Part shown: positions 55,422 to 64,000 of the stretch, one piece after another
Layout of the letters: each line of letters begins with the position of its first letter
How positions within the stretch are numbered: the stretch's first letter is position 1
DNA from: Chloroflexota bacterium
Lineage (GTDB): Bacteria > Chloroflexota > Anaerolineae > 4572-78 > J111
Direction: 5' to 3'
DNA length: 64,000 nt
Assembly: GCA_016860845.1 (NCBI GenBank)
Contig: BOKF01000040.1
Span: 12,076 to 76,075, forward strand
Translations under genes and position numbers: made by a program
Notes under the pieces: model-generated
What the model saw: only the letters and a program-made list of their open reading frames with translations
The model's database searches: none
What the model was told of the DNA's origin: nothing

Positions 55422-58400
55422 ATGGCCTTCAGTTTACGGTTCAAGATCATTTTTATCACAGTGGCAATTTTGGTTTTTGCGATTGGGGCAACCACGCTGG
55501 CCAGCGGCTACGTTTTTTCCCAAGAATATTCAAATGTCCTCCAATCCAGAGCGCTGATTATCGCCAAAGGCGTCCAGGCTCAACTAAACCGGCTATTGGA
55601 ATTAGGGATACCGCTGGAAGATCTGATAGGTTTTGAAAAACAGATGCGGGGTACCGTTGATACGTATGAGGACATTTCCTATGCCATGATTGTTGATCTC
55701 GACGGCAAGATTCTTTTTCACAACGACCCTGCCCAACACAACAAAATATTGACAGATACGGCCACGTTAACAGCCATAAAGAGTGGTAAAGAGATCATTC
55801 AAATCTATGCCGAGCAGGCTGGACAATTCTATGATGTCTTCGTTCCAATTATGGATAGCAACGGCGCTCATGTTGGCGCAGTAAGGCTAGGGTTTCCGGC
55901 AGAACTCGTTACCGAGAAAACAGGGCGACTGACAACTTTCTCGGTAATAGTAGCCTTAGTTTCTCTGAGTGTTGCCGTAGCTCTACTGATTTTCCTCCTT
56001 GCGGTGTGGGTGACCAAGCCTCTCAGGAAACTCCTGGCCGCCATCGAGGACATCAGGAACGGAAGTACAGGTTTGACCCGGAAAGTTGAAATCGAATCCG
56101 GGGATGAAATCGGCCACCTTGGTTCCGCTTTCAATACCATGACCGCTCAACTACACGACTTGATTGACACCCTGGAAGAGCGGGTTGCCGACCGCACCCA
56201 CCGCCTGGGGATTGTGGCCAGCCTGGGCGAACACTTGAATGCTATTCTTGATCCAGGTGACTTGTTGCGTGAAGTCGTCAATCAGGTCAACAAGAACTTT
56301 AATTATTATCACACCCATATCTACCTCCTCAATCCATCAACTGAAACTCTGGTCGTAGCCGCAGGTACGGGTCGGGCTGGCCAGGAGATGGCCACTAACG
56401 GTCACAGCATTGCCCTCAACACGGCCAAAAGCCTGGTGGCTCGGGCGGCTCGTTCCCGAACAATCGTAACGGTTGATAACGTCCAGGAAGCCGAGGATTG
56501 GCTGCCCAACCCGCTTCTACCCGAAACGCGCGCTGAAATGGCTGTGCCAATCATTCAGGAAGATAAGGTTATCGGCGTGCTTGATGTCCAGGCAGAACGG
56601 GTCGGGGCCTTGGATGAAAACGATGCTAACCTGCTGCGATCACTGGCTAACCAGGTGTCAGTGGCCCTGGGCAATGCCCGCCTCTTTGAACAGACGAACC
56701 GAAGTAAAGAAGAAGCTGAAGTTGCCAAAGAAAAAGCCGAACAGGCGCGTCTCGAAGCGGAACAGGCCAGAGAAGAGGCGGAGCAGGCCAGACAGGCCAT
56801 AGAAACGGTCAACAAAACCCTGGAAGTACAGATGTGGCAGACGGCTGGGCTGGCCCAGTTAAATGACACAATGCGAGGGGAGCAAGACACTTCGACCCTG
56901 GCCGGCAGTATCATCCAGCAGTTGTGCCAATACCTCAATGCCCAGGTGGGGACGCTTTACGTGCGGGAAGAGCACTCGCTTCGTCTGGCCGGCAGTTATG
57001 CCTACACACCGCCCCGGCACCGCACCGATCAATTCCGCCTGGGAGAAAGCCTGATTGGGCAGGCCGCCCTGGAAAAACGCCCTATTGTGCTCAATGCTCC
57101 CGATGACCATCTAACCGTTACCTCCAGTCTAAGCCAGATTCAGCCACGACAGGTTCTGATTGCTCCGTTTATTTATAATGGACAGGTGGCCGGGGTAGTT
57201 GAACTGGGCAGCTTGACCGAGTTCAGCCCGGTTCAAATTGAATTTTTGCATCAGGCTCTGGAAAGTATGGCCATTGCCTTTGTAACGGCCCAGGCTCGCC
57301 ATCGAGTGAATGAATTACTGGCCGAGACTCAACAGCAGGCCGAGGAGTTGCAAGCCCAGGAAGAGGAATTGCGCGCGGCCAATGAGGAATTGGAAGCCCA
57401 GACCGAAAGCCTGCGCACCTCGGAGGCCAAGTTAAAAGCCAAGCAAACCGAATTGGAAGAAGTAAACACCCAACTGGAGGAAAAAGCCGAGGCATTGCAG
57501 AAGAACAGCGCCGTGCTGCACGAGCAGCGGACGACGCTGGATCGGCAAAACCAGGAGTTGAAAGCGGCCCAGCAAGCGCTAGAACAAAAGGCCGAAGAAC
57601 TGGCCCTGGCCAGCAAGTACAAGTCTGAATTCCTGGCCAATATGTCACACGAACTGCGCACTCCGCTCAATAGTCTGCTCATCCTGGCCGGCATGTTGGC
57701 CAAAAATGAAGGTAGTAACTTGACTCCGGGCCAGGTCGAGTCAATCCAGATCATCCACAATGGTGGGACAGATTTGCTCAATCTCATCAACGAAATTTTG
57801 GACCTGTCCAAAGTTGAGGCAGGCAAAATGGAGTTCCACTTTGAGCCAATGCCGCTGGAACGGCTGCTGACGACCATGCGGGCGCAGTTTACACCGGTAG
57901 CCGAAGGGAAGGGGCTGGTTTTTGAGACCAGCCTGGCCGAGGGTTTGCCAGAGACAATTGAAACCGACCAACAGCGGGTGGAACAGATTATCAAGAACTT
58001 GCTGTCGAATGCCTTCAAGTTCACTGCCCAGGGACATGTCCGCTTAAACATTTCCCGGCCGCAACCAGAGGTAGACCTGAGCAAATGTAGCCTCGACCCT
58101 ACCAGGGTCATTGCCTTCAACGTAACCGATACGGGGATTGGGATGACCCCCGAACAACAGAAGATCGTCTTTGAAGCCTTCCAGCAGGCCGACGGCAGCA
58201 CCAGCCGGCAGTACGGCGGCACCGGCCTGGGGCTGACCATCTCCCGCGAACTGGCAACAAAGCTGGGCGGGCAGATGGGCCTGATGAGCCAAAAGGATCA
58301 GGGCAGCACCTTTACCCTGTATCTGCCGCTTGAACGAGCAGACTCACGGGCACTCCAGCAACCGGCAGTCAAAGTGAGTAGTAATGGCAGCCATAAGATG

Positions 58401-59672
58401 CGGACCAAAAGGTCGCCTCTATCGCCTCAACCGGCTCCGGTGGCTGCTCCGTCCCTCCCCGCCAGTTTACCTGATGATCGGGCGGTGTGGCAGGCTGGTG
58501 ACCGGCTGCTGCTGATTATCGAAGACGACCCCAAGTTTGCCCGAATAGCTTATGATTACGCCCACCAGAAAAACTTCAAGTGCCTGGTGGCCGGCGATGG
58601 CGAGACGGGCCTCCAGTTGGCTCAGACCTACCCCGTTGATGCCATTATCCTGGACCTGACCTTGCCCGGTATGAGCGGTTGGGAAGTGCTGGATACCTTG
58701 AAACAAAACTCGAACACCCGGCACATCCCGGTTCACATCATCTCGGCAGCCGATGAAGACCTGGACGCCTACAAGCGGGGGGCCATGGGCTTTCTGACCA
58801 AACCGGTCAGCCCGACCACGTTGGAGGAGTCGTTCCAACGAATTGAGCGGTTCATCACCCGCCAGATCAAAAGCCTGCTGTTGGTCGAGGACGACGACAA
58901 CCTCCGCCTGAGTGTGCGCAAATTACTTGAAGGCAACGATATTCATATCAGCGAAGCCAGCCTGGGCCAGGCAGCGCTGGAGCAATTAGCCAGCCAGCAT
59001 TTTGACTGCATGATCCTCGATCTGAGCCTACCGGATATGAGCGGCTTTGAGCTGCTTAACCGGCTCGATGGCGACGAGAGCCTGTCTAAGTGTCCGGTCA
59101 TCGTCTACACCGGCCGGGCGCTGAGCGAGGAAGAAAACCAGGAGCTATTGAAATACGCCGACAGCGTTATCGTCAAAGGGGTCAAGTCGCCGGAACGGCT
59201 CCTGGACGAGACCGCGCTCTTTTTGCACCGGGTTATTGCCAACATGTCCGAAGACAAGCAGCAGACCATCAAACAACTGCACAATTACGAAGGAGTGTTA
59301 GCCGGCAAACAGATTTTGATTGTGGACGACGATGCTCGCAATGCCTTTGCTCTATCCAAACTGTTAACAGCTAAGGGGCTTAACGTCTACATTGCGCCCA
59401 GCGGCCCGAAGGCGCTGGAGTTGTTAGACAAGGTGCCTATTGATCTGGTGTTGATGGATATTATGATGCCGGGTATGGATGGTTACGAGACGACCGGGCA
59501 AGTACGGGCACAGGAGCGGTTCCGCCGCCTGCCGATCCTGGCCCTGACGGCCAAAGCTATGCAAGGTGACCGGGAAAAATGTCTGGCTGCCGGGGCCAAC
59601 GATTATCTGTCAAAGCCGGTTGATCCCGATCGCCTGTTTTCGATGCTGCGGGTGTGGTTAAGCCGGGAGTAA
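55422..59672 (+). CDS. hybrid sensor histidine kinase, CACHE-HAMP-GAF-GAF-kinase-3xREC
   Basis: 1416 residues from ATG 55422 (AAGAGGAA site; a TTG at 55395 is less likely). Order: membrane helix, extracytoplasmic sensor ~40-165, second helix, HAMP ([19 protein letters not shown]), two GAF domains, a long coiled coil of Glu/Gln/Ala, HisKA with H-box [13 protein letters not shown], HATPase ([33 protein letters not shown]), then three receivers with Asp in [20 protein letters not shown] and [14 protein letters not shown]. Probably senses a ligand with the neighbouring binding protein and runs a multi-step phosphorelay. Confidence 0.93.
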   Translation: MAFSLRFKIIFITVAILVFAIGATTLASGYVFSQEYSNVLQSRALIIAKGVQAQLNRLLELGIPLEDLIGFEKQMRGTVDTYEDISYAMIVDLDGKILFHNDPAQHNKILTDTATLTAIKSGKEIIQIYAEQAGQFYDVFVPIMDSNGAHVGAVRLGFPAELVTEKTGRLTTFSVIVALVSLSVAVALLIFLLAVWVTKPLRKLLAAIEDIRNGSTGLTRKVEIESGDEIGHLGSAFNTMTAQLHDLIDTLEERVADRTHRLGIVASLGEHLNAILDPGDLLREVVNQVNKNFNYYHTHIYLLNPSTETLVVAAGTGRAGQEMATNGHSIALNTAKSLVARAARSRTIVTVDNVQEAEDWLPNPLLPETRAEMAVPIIQEDKVIGVLDVQAERVGALDENDANLLRSLANQVSVALGNARLFEQTNRSKEEAEVAKEKAEQARLEAEQAREEAEQARQAIETVNKTLEVQMWQTAGLAQLNDTMRGEQDTSTLAGSIIQQLCQYLNAQVGTLYVREEHSLRLAGSYAYTPPRHRTDQFRLGESLIGQAALEKRPIVLNAPDDHLTVTSSLSQIQPRQVLIAPFIYNGQVAGVVELGSLTEFSPVQIEFLHQALESMAIAFVTAQARHRVNELLAETQQQAEELQAQEEELRAANEELEAQTESLRTSEAKLKAKQTELEEVNTQLEEKAEALQKNSAVLHEQRTTLDRQNQELKAAQQALEQKAEELALASKYKSEFLANMSHELRTPLNSLLILAGMLAKNEGSNLTPGQVESIQIIHNGGTDLLNLINEILDLSKVEAGKMEFHFEPMPLERLLTTMRAQFTPVAEGKGLVFETSLAEGLPETIETDQQRVEQIIKNLLSNAFKFTAQGHVRLNISRPQPEVDLSKCSLDPTRVIAFNVTDTGIGMTPEQQKIVFEAFQQADGSTSRQYGGTGLGLTISRELATKLGGQMGLMSQKDQGSTFTLYLPLERADSRALQQPAVKVSSNGSHKMRTKRSPLSPQPAPVAAPSLPASLPDDRAVWQAGDRLLLIIEDDPKFARIAYDYAHQKNFKCLVAGDGETGLQLAQTYPVDAIILDLTLPGMSGWEVLDTLKQNSNTRHIPVHIISAADEDLDAYKRGAMGFLTKPVSPTTLEESFQRIERFITRQIKSLLLVEDDDNLRLSVRKLLEGNDIHISEASLGQAALEQLASQHFDCMILDLSLPDMSGFELLNRLDGDESLSKCPVIVYTGRALSEEENQELLKYADSVIVKGVKSPERLLDETALFLHRVIANMSEDKQQTIKQLHNYEGVLAGKQILIVDDDARNAFALSKLLTAKGLNVYIAPSGPKALELLDKVPIDLVLMDIMMPGMDGYETTGQVRAQERFRRLPILALTAKAMQGDREKCLAAGANDYLSKPVDPDRLFSMLRVWLSRE

Positions 59673-59699
59673 TAGTCCGGCTAGAAAAAGGTAAGGACT

Positions 59700-60836
59700 A
59701 TGACCGAAAAGCCTAAGATCTTGATAGTTGACGACAAACCGGAAAACCTCTTTGCCCTCAATAAGCTGCTCCAGGGCCTGGAGGTAACAGTGTTTCAGGC
59801 GCAGTCCGGGGTGGAGGCGCTGAACTTGAGCCTGGCCGAGGAATTTTGTGTGGCGGTGGTGGATATCCAGATGCCGGAGATGGATGGCTACGAATTGGTC
59901 GAACTGCTGCGCAGCAACAAAATGACCGCCACTCTGCCGGTTATCTTTGTCAGCGCCATCTATTCCGATGAGTACCACCATCGCAAAGGCTACGACGCCG
60001 GCGCGGTTGATTTTTTGAGCAAGCCGTTTGTGCCGGAAATTTTACTCAGCAAAATCAAGGTCTTTATCGAGCTGTACCAACAACGCCAGGCTCTGCAAAA
60101 GGCTAACCTGACCTTGACCAGGTTAAATGCTGACAAGGACAAGTTCTTTTCAATCATCGCTCATGACCTGCGCGGTCCCTTTAACGCCCTGCTGGGCAAC
60201 GCCCAGTTACTGGCTGCGAGACCTGAGTACCTAAAACTGGATGAAGTCCAAGAAATGAGCCAGAGTATCTATCGCAGCGCCAAGGCCGTCTACCAGTTGC
60301 TGGACAGCCTGCTGATCTGGGCGCAGTTGCAACAAGAGGGCGGCGGGATGCAGTGCCAGCCCGAGCCAATCGAGCTAAAAAGTCTAACCGAGGAGACGCT
60401 GGCGGTATTGGAACAGACGGCTGTCCAAAAAGAAATTGTCTTGAGTAATACCATCCCGGCCAATTATTGGGTTCAGGCCGACCGGCTCATGTTGGAAACG
60501 ATTATTCGCAATCTGGTGGGCAATGCCCTCAAGTTCACTCCACGAGGGGGGCAAGTGACGGTGATCGGGAAAAACGGCCTGGAGAGCCGAGCTGGATGGG
60601 TCAAGGTGTCGGTACAGGATACCGGAGTTGGCATGAGCCAGGCCGACATTGATCGGTTATTCAGGCTCGACGCCAGCCACAGCACACCCGGCACAGAGAA
60701 GGAAAAAGGCAGTGGTTTGGGGTTGATGATCTGCCAAGAGATGGTCGAGCGGAATGGAGGCCAGATTTGGGTTAAGAGCGAGGCAGGCCAGGGTACGACG
60801 GTGGAATTTACCGTTCCTATGCTTGACTCTTCTTAG
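59700..60836 (+). CDS. receiver-histidine kinase (REC-HisKA-HATPase)
   Basis: 378 residues, soluble. Receiver first (ILIVDDKPENLFALNKLL; Asp in VAVVDIQMPEMDGYE), then HisKA with FFSIIAHDLRGPFNALLG and a HATPase domain (NLVGNALKFTPRGG, VQDTGVGMSQ, KGSGLGLMICQEMVERNGG). Starts 27 bp after the hybrid kinase and is likely a partner in the same relay. No DNA-binding output domain is present in the cluster. Confidence 0.93.
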   Translation: MTEKPKILIVDDKPENLFALNKLLQGLEVTVFQAQSGVEALNLSLAEEFCVAVVDIQMPEMDGYELVELLRSNKMTATLPVIFVSAIYSDEYHHRKGYDAGAVDFLSKPFVPEILLSKIKVFIELYQQRQALQKANLTLTRLNADKDKFFSIIAHDLRGPFNALLGNAQLLAARPEYLKLDEVQEMSQSIYRSAKAVYQLLDSLLIWAQLQQEGGGMQCQPEPIELKSLTEETLAVLEQTAVQKEIVLSNTIPANYWVQADRLMLETIIRNLVGNALKFTPRGGQVTVIGKNGLESRAGWVKVSVQDTGVGMSQADIDRLFRLDASHSTPGTEKEKGSGLGLMICQEMVERNGGQIWVKSEAGQGTTVEFTVPMLDSS

Positions 60837-60996
60837 CCAACTATACCCGATACTCTTGTTGGCAAAGTTCGGGTCGAGCGCAGCGCAGTTGATGCTCCTA
60901 CGAATACAGGGGCTTACCTTAAAACAAAAGGTTGCCACAACCGACAAATTATTGAGGAAAAACAATACTCTCAGAAGAACCGGAAAAGGAAATGCC

Positions 60997-61962
60997 ATGT
61001 TACACCATCACAATTCCTTAAATCGCACCAAAAGTAAATGGATCCTCCTCATAGGGATAGCCGTCGTTACCGTGCTGTTGAGCGGCTGTGTCGCCCAGGC
61101 CGCGCCCAGGGTATACCGGGTGGGTATTTTGTCGGGGCTGGATTTTGTTGCCGATATAACTGATGGCTTCAAGGTTAAAATGGCCGAGCTGGGCTACGTC
61201 GAAGGGCAAAATGTTACTTATGACGTACAAAAAACGAACTTTGATAGAGTCGCATATAAGAAGATTCTCCAGAAATTTGTAGATGATAAGGTGGATTTGA
61301 TCCTCGTGTTCCCCACCGAGGCTTCTCTGGAGGCAAAGCTAGCCACCCAAGGAACCGGGATACCGGTAGTTTTTACCCATACCCTGATTGATGGGACGGA
61401 TCTGATCAAGAGCAAGCACGAACCAGGTGGGAATATCACCGGAGTACGCTTCCCCGGCCCGGATATTGCCCTCAAACGTCTCGCGATCATGCGTGAGTTG
61501 GCCCCTCAGGCCAAACGAATGTGGGTTCCCTATCAGAAAGATTACCCCACTGTAAATCCCCAGTTAGAGATCTTGCGCCCGGCCGCTGCGGCGGCGGGAA
61601 TAACCTTGCTCGAAGCTCCGGCTAACAATGCGGCTGAACTTGAGGCGGATCTGCAGGCGCGCGTGAAAGGGGCTGATCCCGGCCTGGATGCTATTTTATT
61701 GTTAGCCGAGCCTATGGCGGTAACGCCTGATTCTTTTGCCGTAATGGGTAAATTTGCCCACGAACACAAGCTGCCCATTGGCGGCAGCCTGGTGTCGGCG
61801 GGGGGTTATGAGTCTATTTTTGGGGTAAATGTTAACACTATTGAAACGGGCAAACAAGCAGCATGCCTGGCCGACAAAATCTTTAAAGGAACTCCAGCCG
61901 GCGCCATCCCCGTCGTCTCGGCCGATAGTTATCTACAGATCAATTATGATGCTGCTCCCTGA
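60997..61962 (+). CDS. COG2984-type ABC substrate-binding lipoprotein, second copy
   Basis: 321 residues from ATG 60997; lipobox VTVLLSGC. Family motifs RVGILSGLDFVADITDGFK, DLILVFPTEASLEA, IPVVFTHTLIDGT, NITGVRFPGPDIALKRL, PIGGSLVSAGGYESIFGVN. The usual C-terminal helix after LQIN is missing: the protein ends INYDAAP, 4 bp before the convergent mltG stop, so it may be slightly truncated. Likely another sensory or transport binding protein of this cluster. Confidence 0.82.
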   Translation: MLHHHNSLNRTKSKWILLIGIAVVTVLLSGCVAQAAPRVYRVGILSGLDFVADITDGFKVKMAELGYVEGQNVTYDVQKTNFDRVAYKKILQKFVDDKVDLILVFPTEASLEAKLATQGTGIPVVFTHTLIDGTDLIKSKHEPGGNITGVRFPGPDIALKRLAIMRELAPQAKRMWVPYQKDYPTVNPQLEILRPAAAAAGITLLEAPANNAAELEADLQARVKGADPGLDAILLLAEPMAVTPDSFAVMGKFAHEHKLPIGGSLVSAGGYESIFGVNVNTIETGKQAACLADKIFKGTPAGAIPVVSADSYLQINYDAAP

Positions 61963-61966
61963 ACTT

Positions 61967-63154
61967 TCATTGCCCCAAATAAACTGCCACATTCTGCAAA
62001 TGTTCCTCGTAGCTCATGGCAAACACGTGCTGCCCCCCTTCACATTGAGGCCGCTGGCAGACAAAGAAGAGATAGTCGGTTTGGGCAGGCTGGAGCACGG
62101 CCATGATTGAATCCGGGCCAGGACTGGCAATTGGACCGGGGGGCAAACCGGGATAAAGATAGGTATTGTAAAGCGAATTGACCTGGGTATACTCCTCCAG
62201 GCTGACCGGTGTTTTCCACCATTGACCGCTGGCAAATTGGTAGCCCAGAGCATATTGGACTGTCGGATCGGCCTGTAACAAAGGCTGGGTGCTGTCAGCT
62301 TTGAGCCGGTTCAGATAAACGCTGGCAACAAGAGGTTTTTCGGTCGGGATGGCCGTTTCCCGCTCAACGATAGAGGCCAGAGTGACCACCTGATAAAATG
62401 TTAAGCCGCGTTGTTGGGCCAGGGTAAGAACACTAGCCGGTAATTGGCTGGCCATGTTCTCCAGCATCCGCACGATTAAGTCTGCTGGAGTAGCTCTATC
62501 TGGCAAAGGATAAGTCCCCGGAAAAAGATAGCCTTCATAAGATTGGCCGGGGGGGCGGTCATGAAGCAGCGAGTGTCTGACTACCGTACCCTCACGCGCT
62601 GCCTGCAAAAATAACTCCCCATTCATAACTTCATTCGCAGTCAAATGATCCGCCACCTGCTCCATGCGCCAGCCCGGCGGAACCATGACCACCAACTGGG
62701 CTGAGCGGCCCCGGTAGAGCGCTGCCCCAATTTGGCGCATGGTCATATTCCGGCGAAGCTGGTACTCCCCGGCGCGCAGCCGGGTATCCAGGCCGTTGTA
62801 GCGCAGCAGTTGGGTGAACAACTCGGCCTCGCTGATCAGGCCCAACCCATGCAATTTATCGGCTACATCCACAGCAGTCTCGCCCTCGGCAATGGTCAAA
62901 CCCACCAGGCTTGAGTCATTGGAGAGCGGGGTGTTGATCTCGGCGGTGCGGGCTTCCAAGAGCGGATAGAGCGCCCGCGCTTCGGCATTGAGCGAAGGAA
63001 AAGGCCAGGCTGAACCGGCGTCAATCAACAGCGGGTTCGCATTGGGGCTAAAATAAGTGGGTAGATTGGTGATAATAACCACTACCAGCACTACGCCGGC
63101 GCCCAGCAGAATGACTTTGAAGATAAATTTAATCAGGGCAGCAAGCCAACTCAT
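61967..63154 (-). CDS. mltG: MltG endolytic murein transglycosylase
   Basis: 395 residues: one N-terminal membrane helix (GAGVVLVVVIITNLP), LysM-like DKLHGLGLISEAELF part and the YceG catalytic region with SIVERETAIPTEKPLVASVYLNRL (catalytic Glu) and DPTVQYALG, SLYNTYLYPGLPPGPIASPG. Cleaves nascent glycan strands and helps set their length. Confidence 0.95.
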   Translation of the reverse strand: MSWLAALIKFIFKVILLGAGVVLVVVIITNLPTYFSPNANPLLIDAGSAWPFPSLNAEARALYPLLEARTAEINTPLSNDSSLVGLTIAEGETAVDVADKLHGLGLISEAELFTQLLRYNGLDTRLRAGEYQLRRNMTMRQIGAALYRGRSAQLVVMVPPGWRMEQVADHLTANEVMNGELFLQAAREGTVVRHSLLHDRPPGQSYEGYLFPGTYPLPDRATPADLIVRMLENMASQLPASVLTLAQQRGLTFYQVVTLASIVERETAIPTEKPLVASVYLNRLKADSTQPLLQADPTVQYALGYQFASGQWWKTPVSLEEYTQVNSLYNTYLYPGLPPGPIASPGPDSIMAVLQPAQTDYLFFVCQRPQCEGGQHVFAMSYEEHLQNVAVYLGQ

Positions 63155-63168
63155 AGCTCAGTCTCAAG

Positions 63169-63221
63169 AGGAGCGACGAGTCATTTTGGCCGTTTTTAGA
63201 CCGGCCAAGTGCGTCGCTCCT
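63169..63221. repeat. nested inverted repeat AGGAGCGACG...CGTCGCTCCT
   Basis: Outer 10-bp perfect arms (63169-63178, 63212-63221) and inner TTGGCCG/CGGCCAA. Lies between the divergent mltG and def genes and so may touch their promoters. Same style as the element at 55.3 kb but a different sequence. Confidence 0.65.
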
Positions 63222-63317
63222 GAACAGTTACCGTGTCTGGACCTATTGTAGCATAAATTGTTTGACATGCACCTTAATACTGACTATTATAACTCCACTC
63301 AGGTTTAGAGGACAGGT

Positions 63318-63872
63318 ATGGCGGTTAGAAAAGTTATCACCCTTAACGACGAACGGCTCCGGCAGAAAGCCAAAAAGGTTAAACAATTTACCCCCGCTCT
63401 GAAACAATTAGCTGAAGAGATGCTGGAAACCATGCGCGCCCATAATGGAGTCGGCCTGGCCGGGCCTCAAATTGGGGTGATGCAGCGCATTTTTGTGGCC
63501 GAAATTCCAGCTTCCCGGAACGGTACGGATGAGCCGCATCCCCAAAGTGGGACCAGCTATGTGCTAGTTAATCCGGAAATCAGCCAATGTGCCGATAATC
63601 TCGTCGAAGGTCGCGAAGGTTGCCTTTCAATCCCAACCTGGTATGGCCTGGTGGAGCGGCCCGAATGGGTTGAGATCAAAGCCCAGGATCTGAACGGCAA
63701 GAAGATCAAGCTCAAAGTTGACGACCTCCTGGCCCGGATTTTCCAGCATGAACTGGATCATCTGAACGGCGTCTTGTTTATTGACCATGTTAAAGAGCGG
63801 GAGAAGTTGTGGCAGATTTTACCCGAGGACGAAGTAGCCGGAGAAAAAGAGACGGCAGAAGCAAGCGTTTGA
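63318..63872 (+). CDS. def: peptide deformylase
   Basis: 184 residues with the three deformylase motifs: GVGLAGPQIGV, EGCLSIP and QHELDHLNGVLF (metal Cys, two His, catalytic Glu). Removes formyl groups from nascent proteins. Acidic short tail. Ribosome-binding site AGAGGACAG before the ATG. Confidence 0.96.
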   Translation: MAVRKVITLNDERLRQKAKKVKQFTPALKQLAEEMLETMRAHNGVGLAGPQIGVMQRIFVAEIPASRNGTDEPHPQSGTSYVLVNPEISQCADNLVEGREGCLSIPTWYGLVERPEWVEIKAQDLNGKKIKLKVDDLLARIFQHELDHLNGVLFIDHVKEREKLWQILPEDEVAGEKETAEASV

Positions 63873-64000
63873 ACTTAGAGGCTGTCAAAAAATTCAAATA
63901 TCAGGCTATAAGTAGCCAAAACTGACCAAAATTGGCCTCAAATTGATGCCGAAAGGCCCATTTCTGTGACAAAAATGGCGGCCAAGGGGTAGTTTAGGTA
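63873..64000. other. window end, no gene; possible IS-type terminus
   Basis: Begins GAGGCTGTCAAAAAATTC, the sort of sequence found at ends of some insertion sequences, and contains a CCATTT/AAATGG hairpin. Nothing codes here; the window ends before this can be decided. Confidence 0.2.

Noticed and set aside
63873..64000. IS element left end
   Set aside because: Only a suggestive GGCTGTCAAAAAATT; no transposase or inverted-repeat partner within the window.

Overview
The window looks like a chromosomal piece of an anaerobic bacterium, most likely a member of the Chloroflexota (Anaerolineae-like). This rests on gene style (HdrA/MvhD/MetVF electron-transfer genes, Thr-Pro-rich linkers after membrane segments, two-component proteins with GAF and multiple receiver domains, many short dispersed palindromes) and on GC-rich coding; it is an inference, not a marker-gene assignment.

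Region 1 (1-17.7 kb): the 3' part of comEC, then a co-oriented electron-transfer and one-carbon locus: a MetV-MetF fusion, a CBS-ACT protein, a double HdrA, an MvhD-like subunit, a giant HdrA with an inserted GltD-like NAD(P)H domain, a second MvhD read through an in-frame UGA (selenocysteine), MetV, MetF, an HdrC-HdrB fusion and a small TIGR04076-like protein. The set fits a soluble bifurcating or confurcating complex that links NAD(P)H, ferredoxin and methylene-tetrahydrofolate reduction (Wood-Ljungdahl methyl branch). Gene debris lies on both sides (a ComM fragment; a partial comEC copy and a pentapeptide-repeat fragment).

Region 2 (17.7-23.0 kb): selD, itself UGA-interrupted with a good SECIS hairpin, an HtrA-type protease, upp, an EamA transporter and an orphan hsdM with a 12-codon hsdS remnant.

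Region 3 (23,080-50,321): a 27.2-kb integrative element in the 3' end of a tRNA-Val gene, bounded by 29-bp direct repeats, with a tyrosine integrase at the left end and almost every gene on the minus strand. Its right half is plasmid-like: small regulators, ParM/ParR, a Topo VI-A/Spo11-like TOPRIM protein, and a RepA-like ATPase with iteron-like repeats inside its own 3' end. Its left half is a dense run of membrane and secreted proteins: two nearly identical 50/51-residue proteins built like filamentous-phage major coat protein, three other tiny single-span proteins, a signal-peptide/tail-collar/C-terminal-anchor protein built like phage pIII whose anchor is homologous to one of the tiny proteins, a 775-residue secreted and polytopic protein, an FtsK/HerA ATPase, and glycan enzymes. 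No capsid, terminase, relaxase or VirB4 is recognisable. I regard this as the most interesting content: a candidate undescribed filamentous-virus-like or pilus-like mobile element.

Region 4 (50.3-64 kb): the tRNA-Val, a membrane-anchored glycoside hydrolase, a sensory cluster (CheR, CheB, two substrate-binding lipoproteins, a three-receiver hybrid kinase and a receiver-kinase), then mltG and def.
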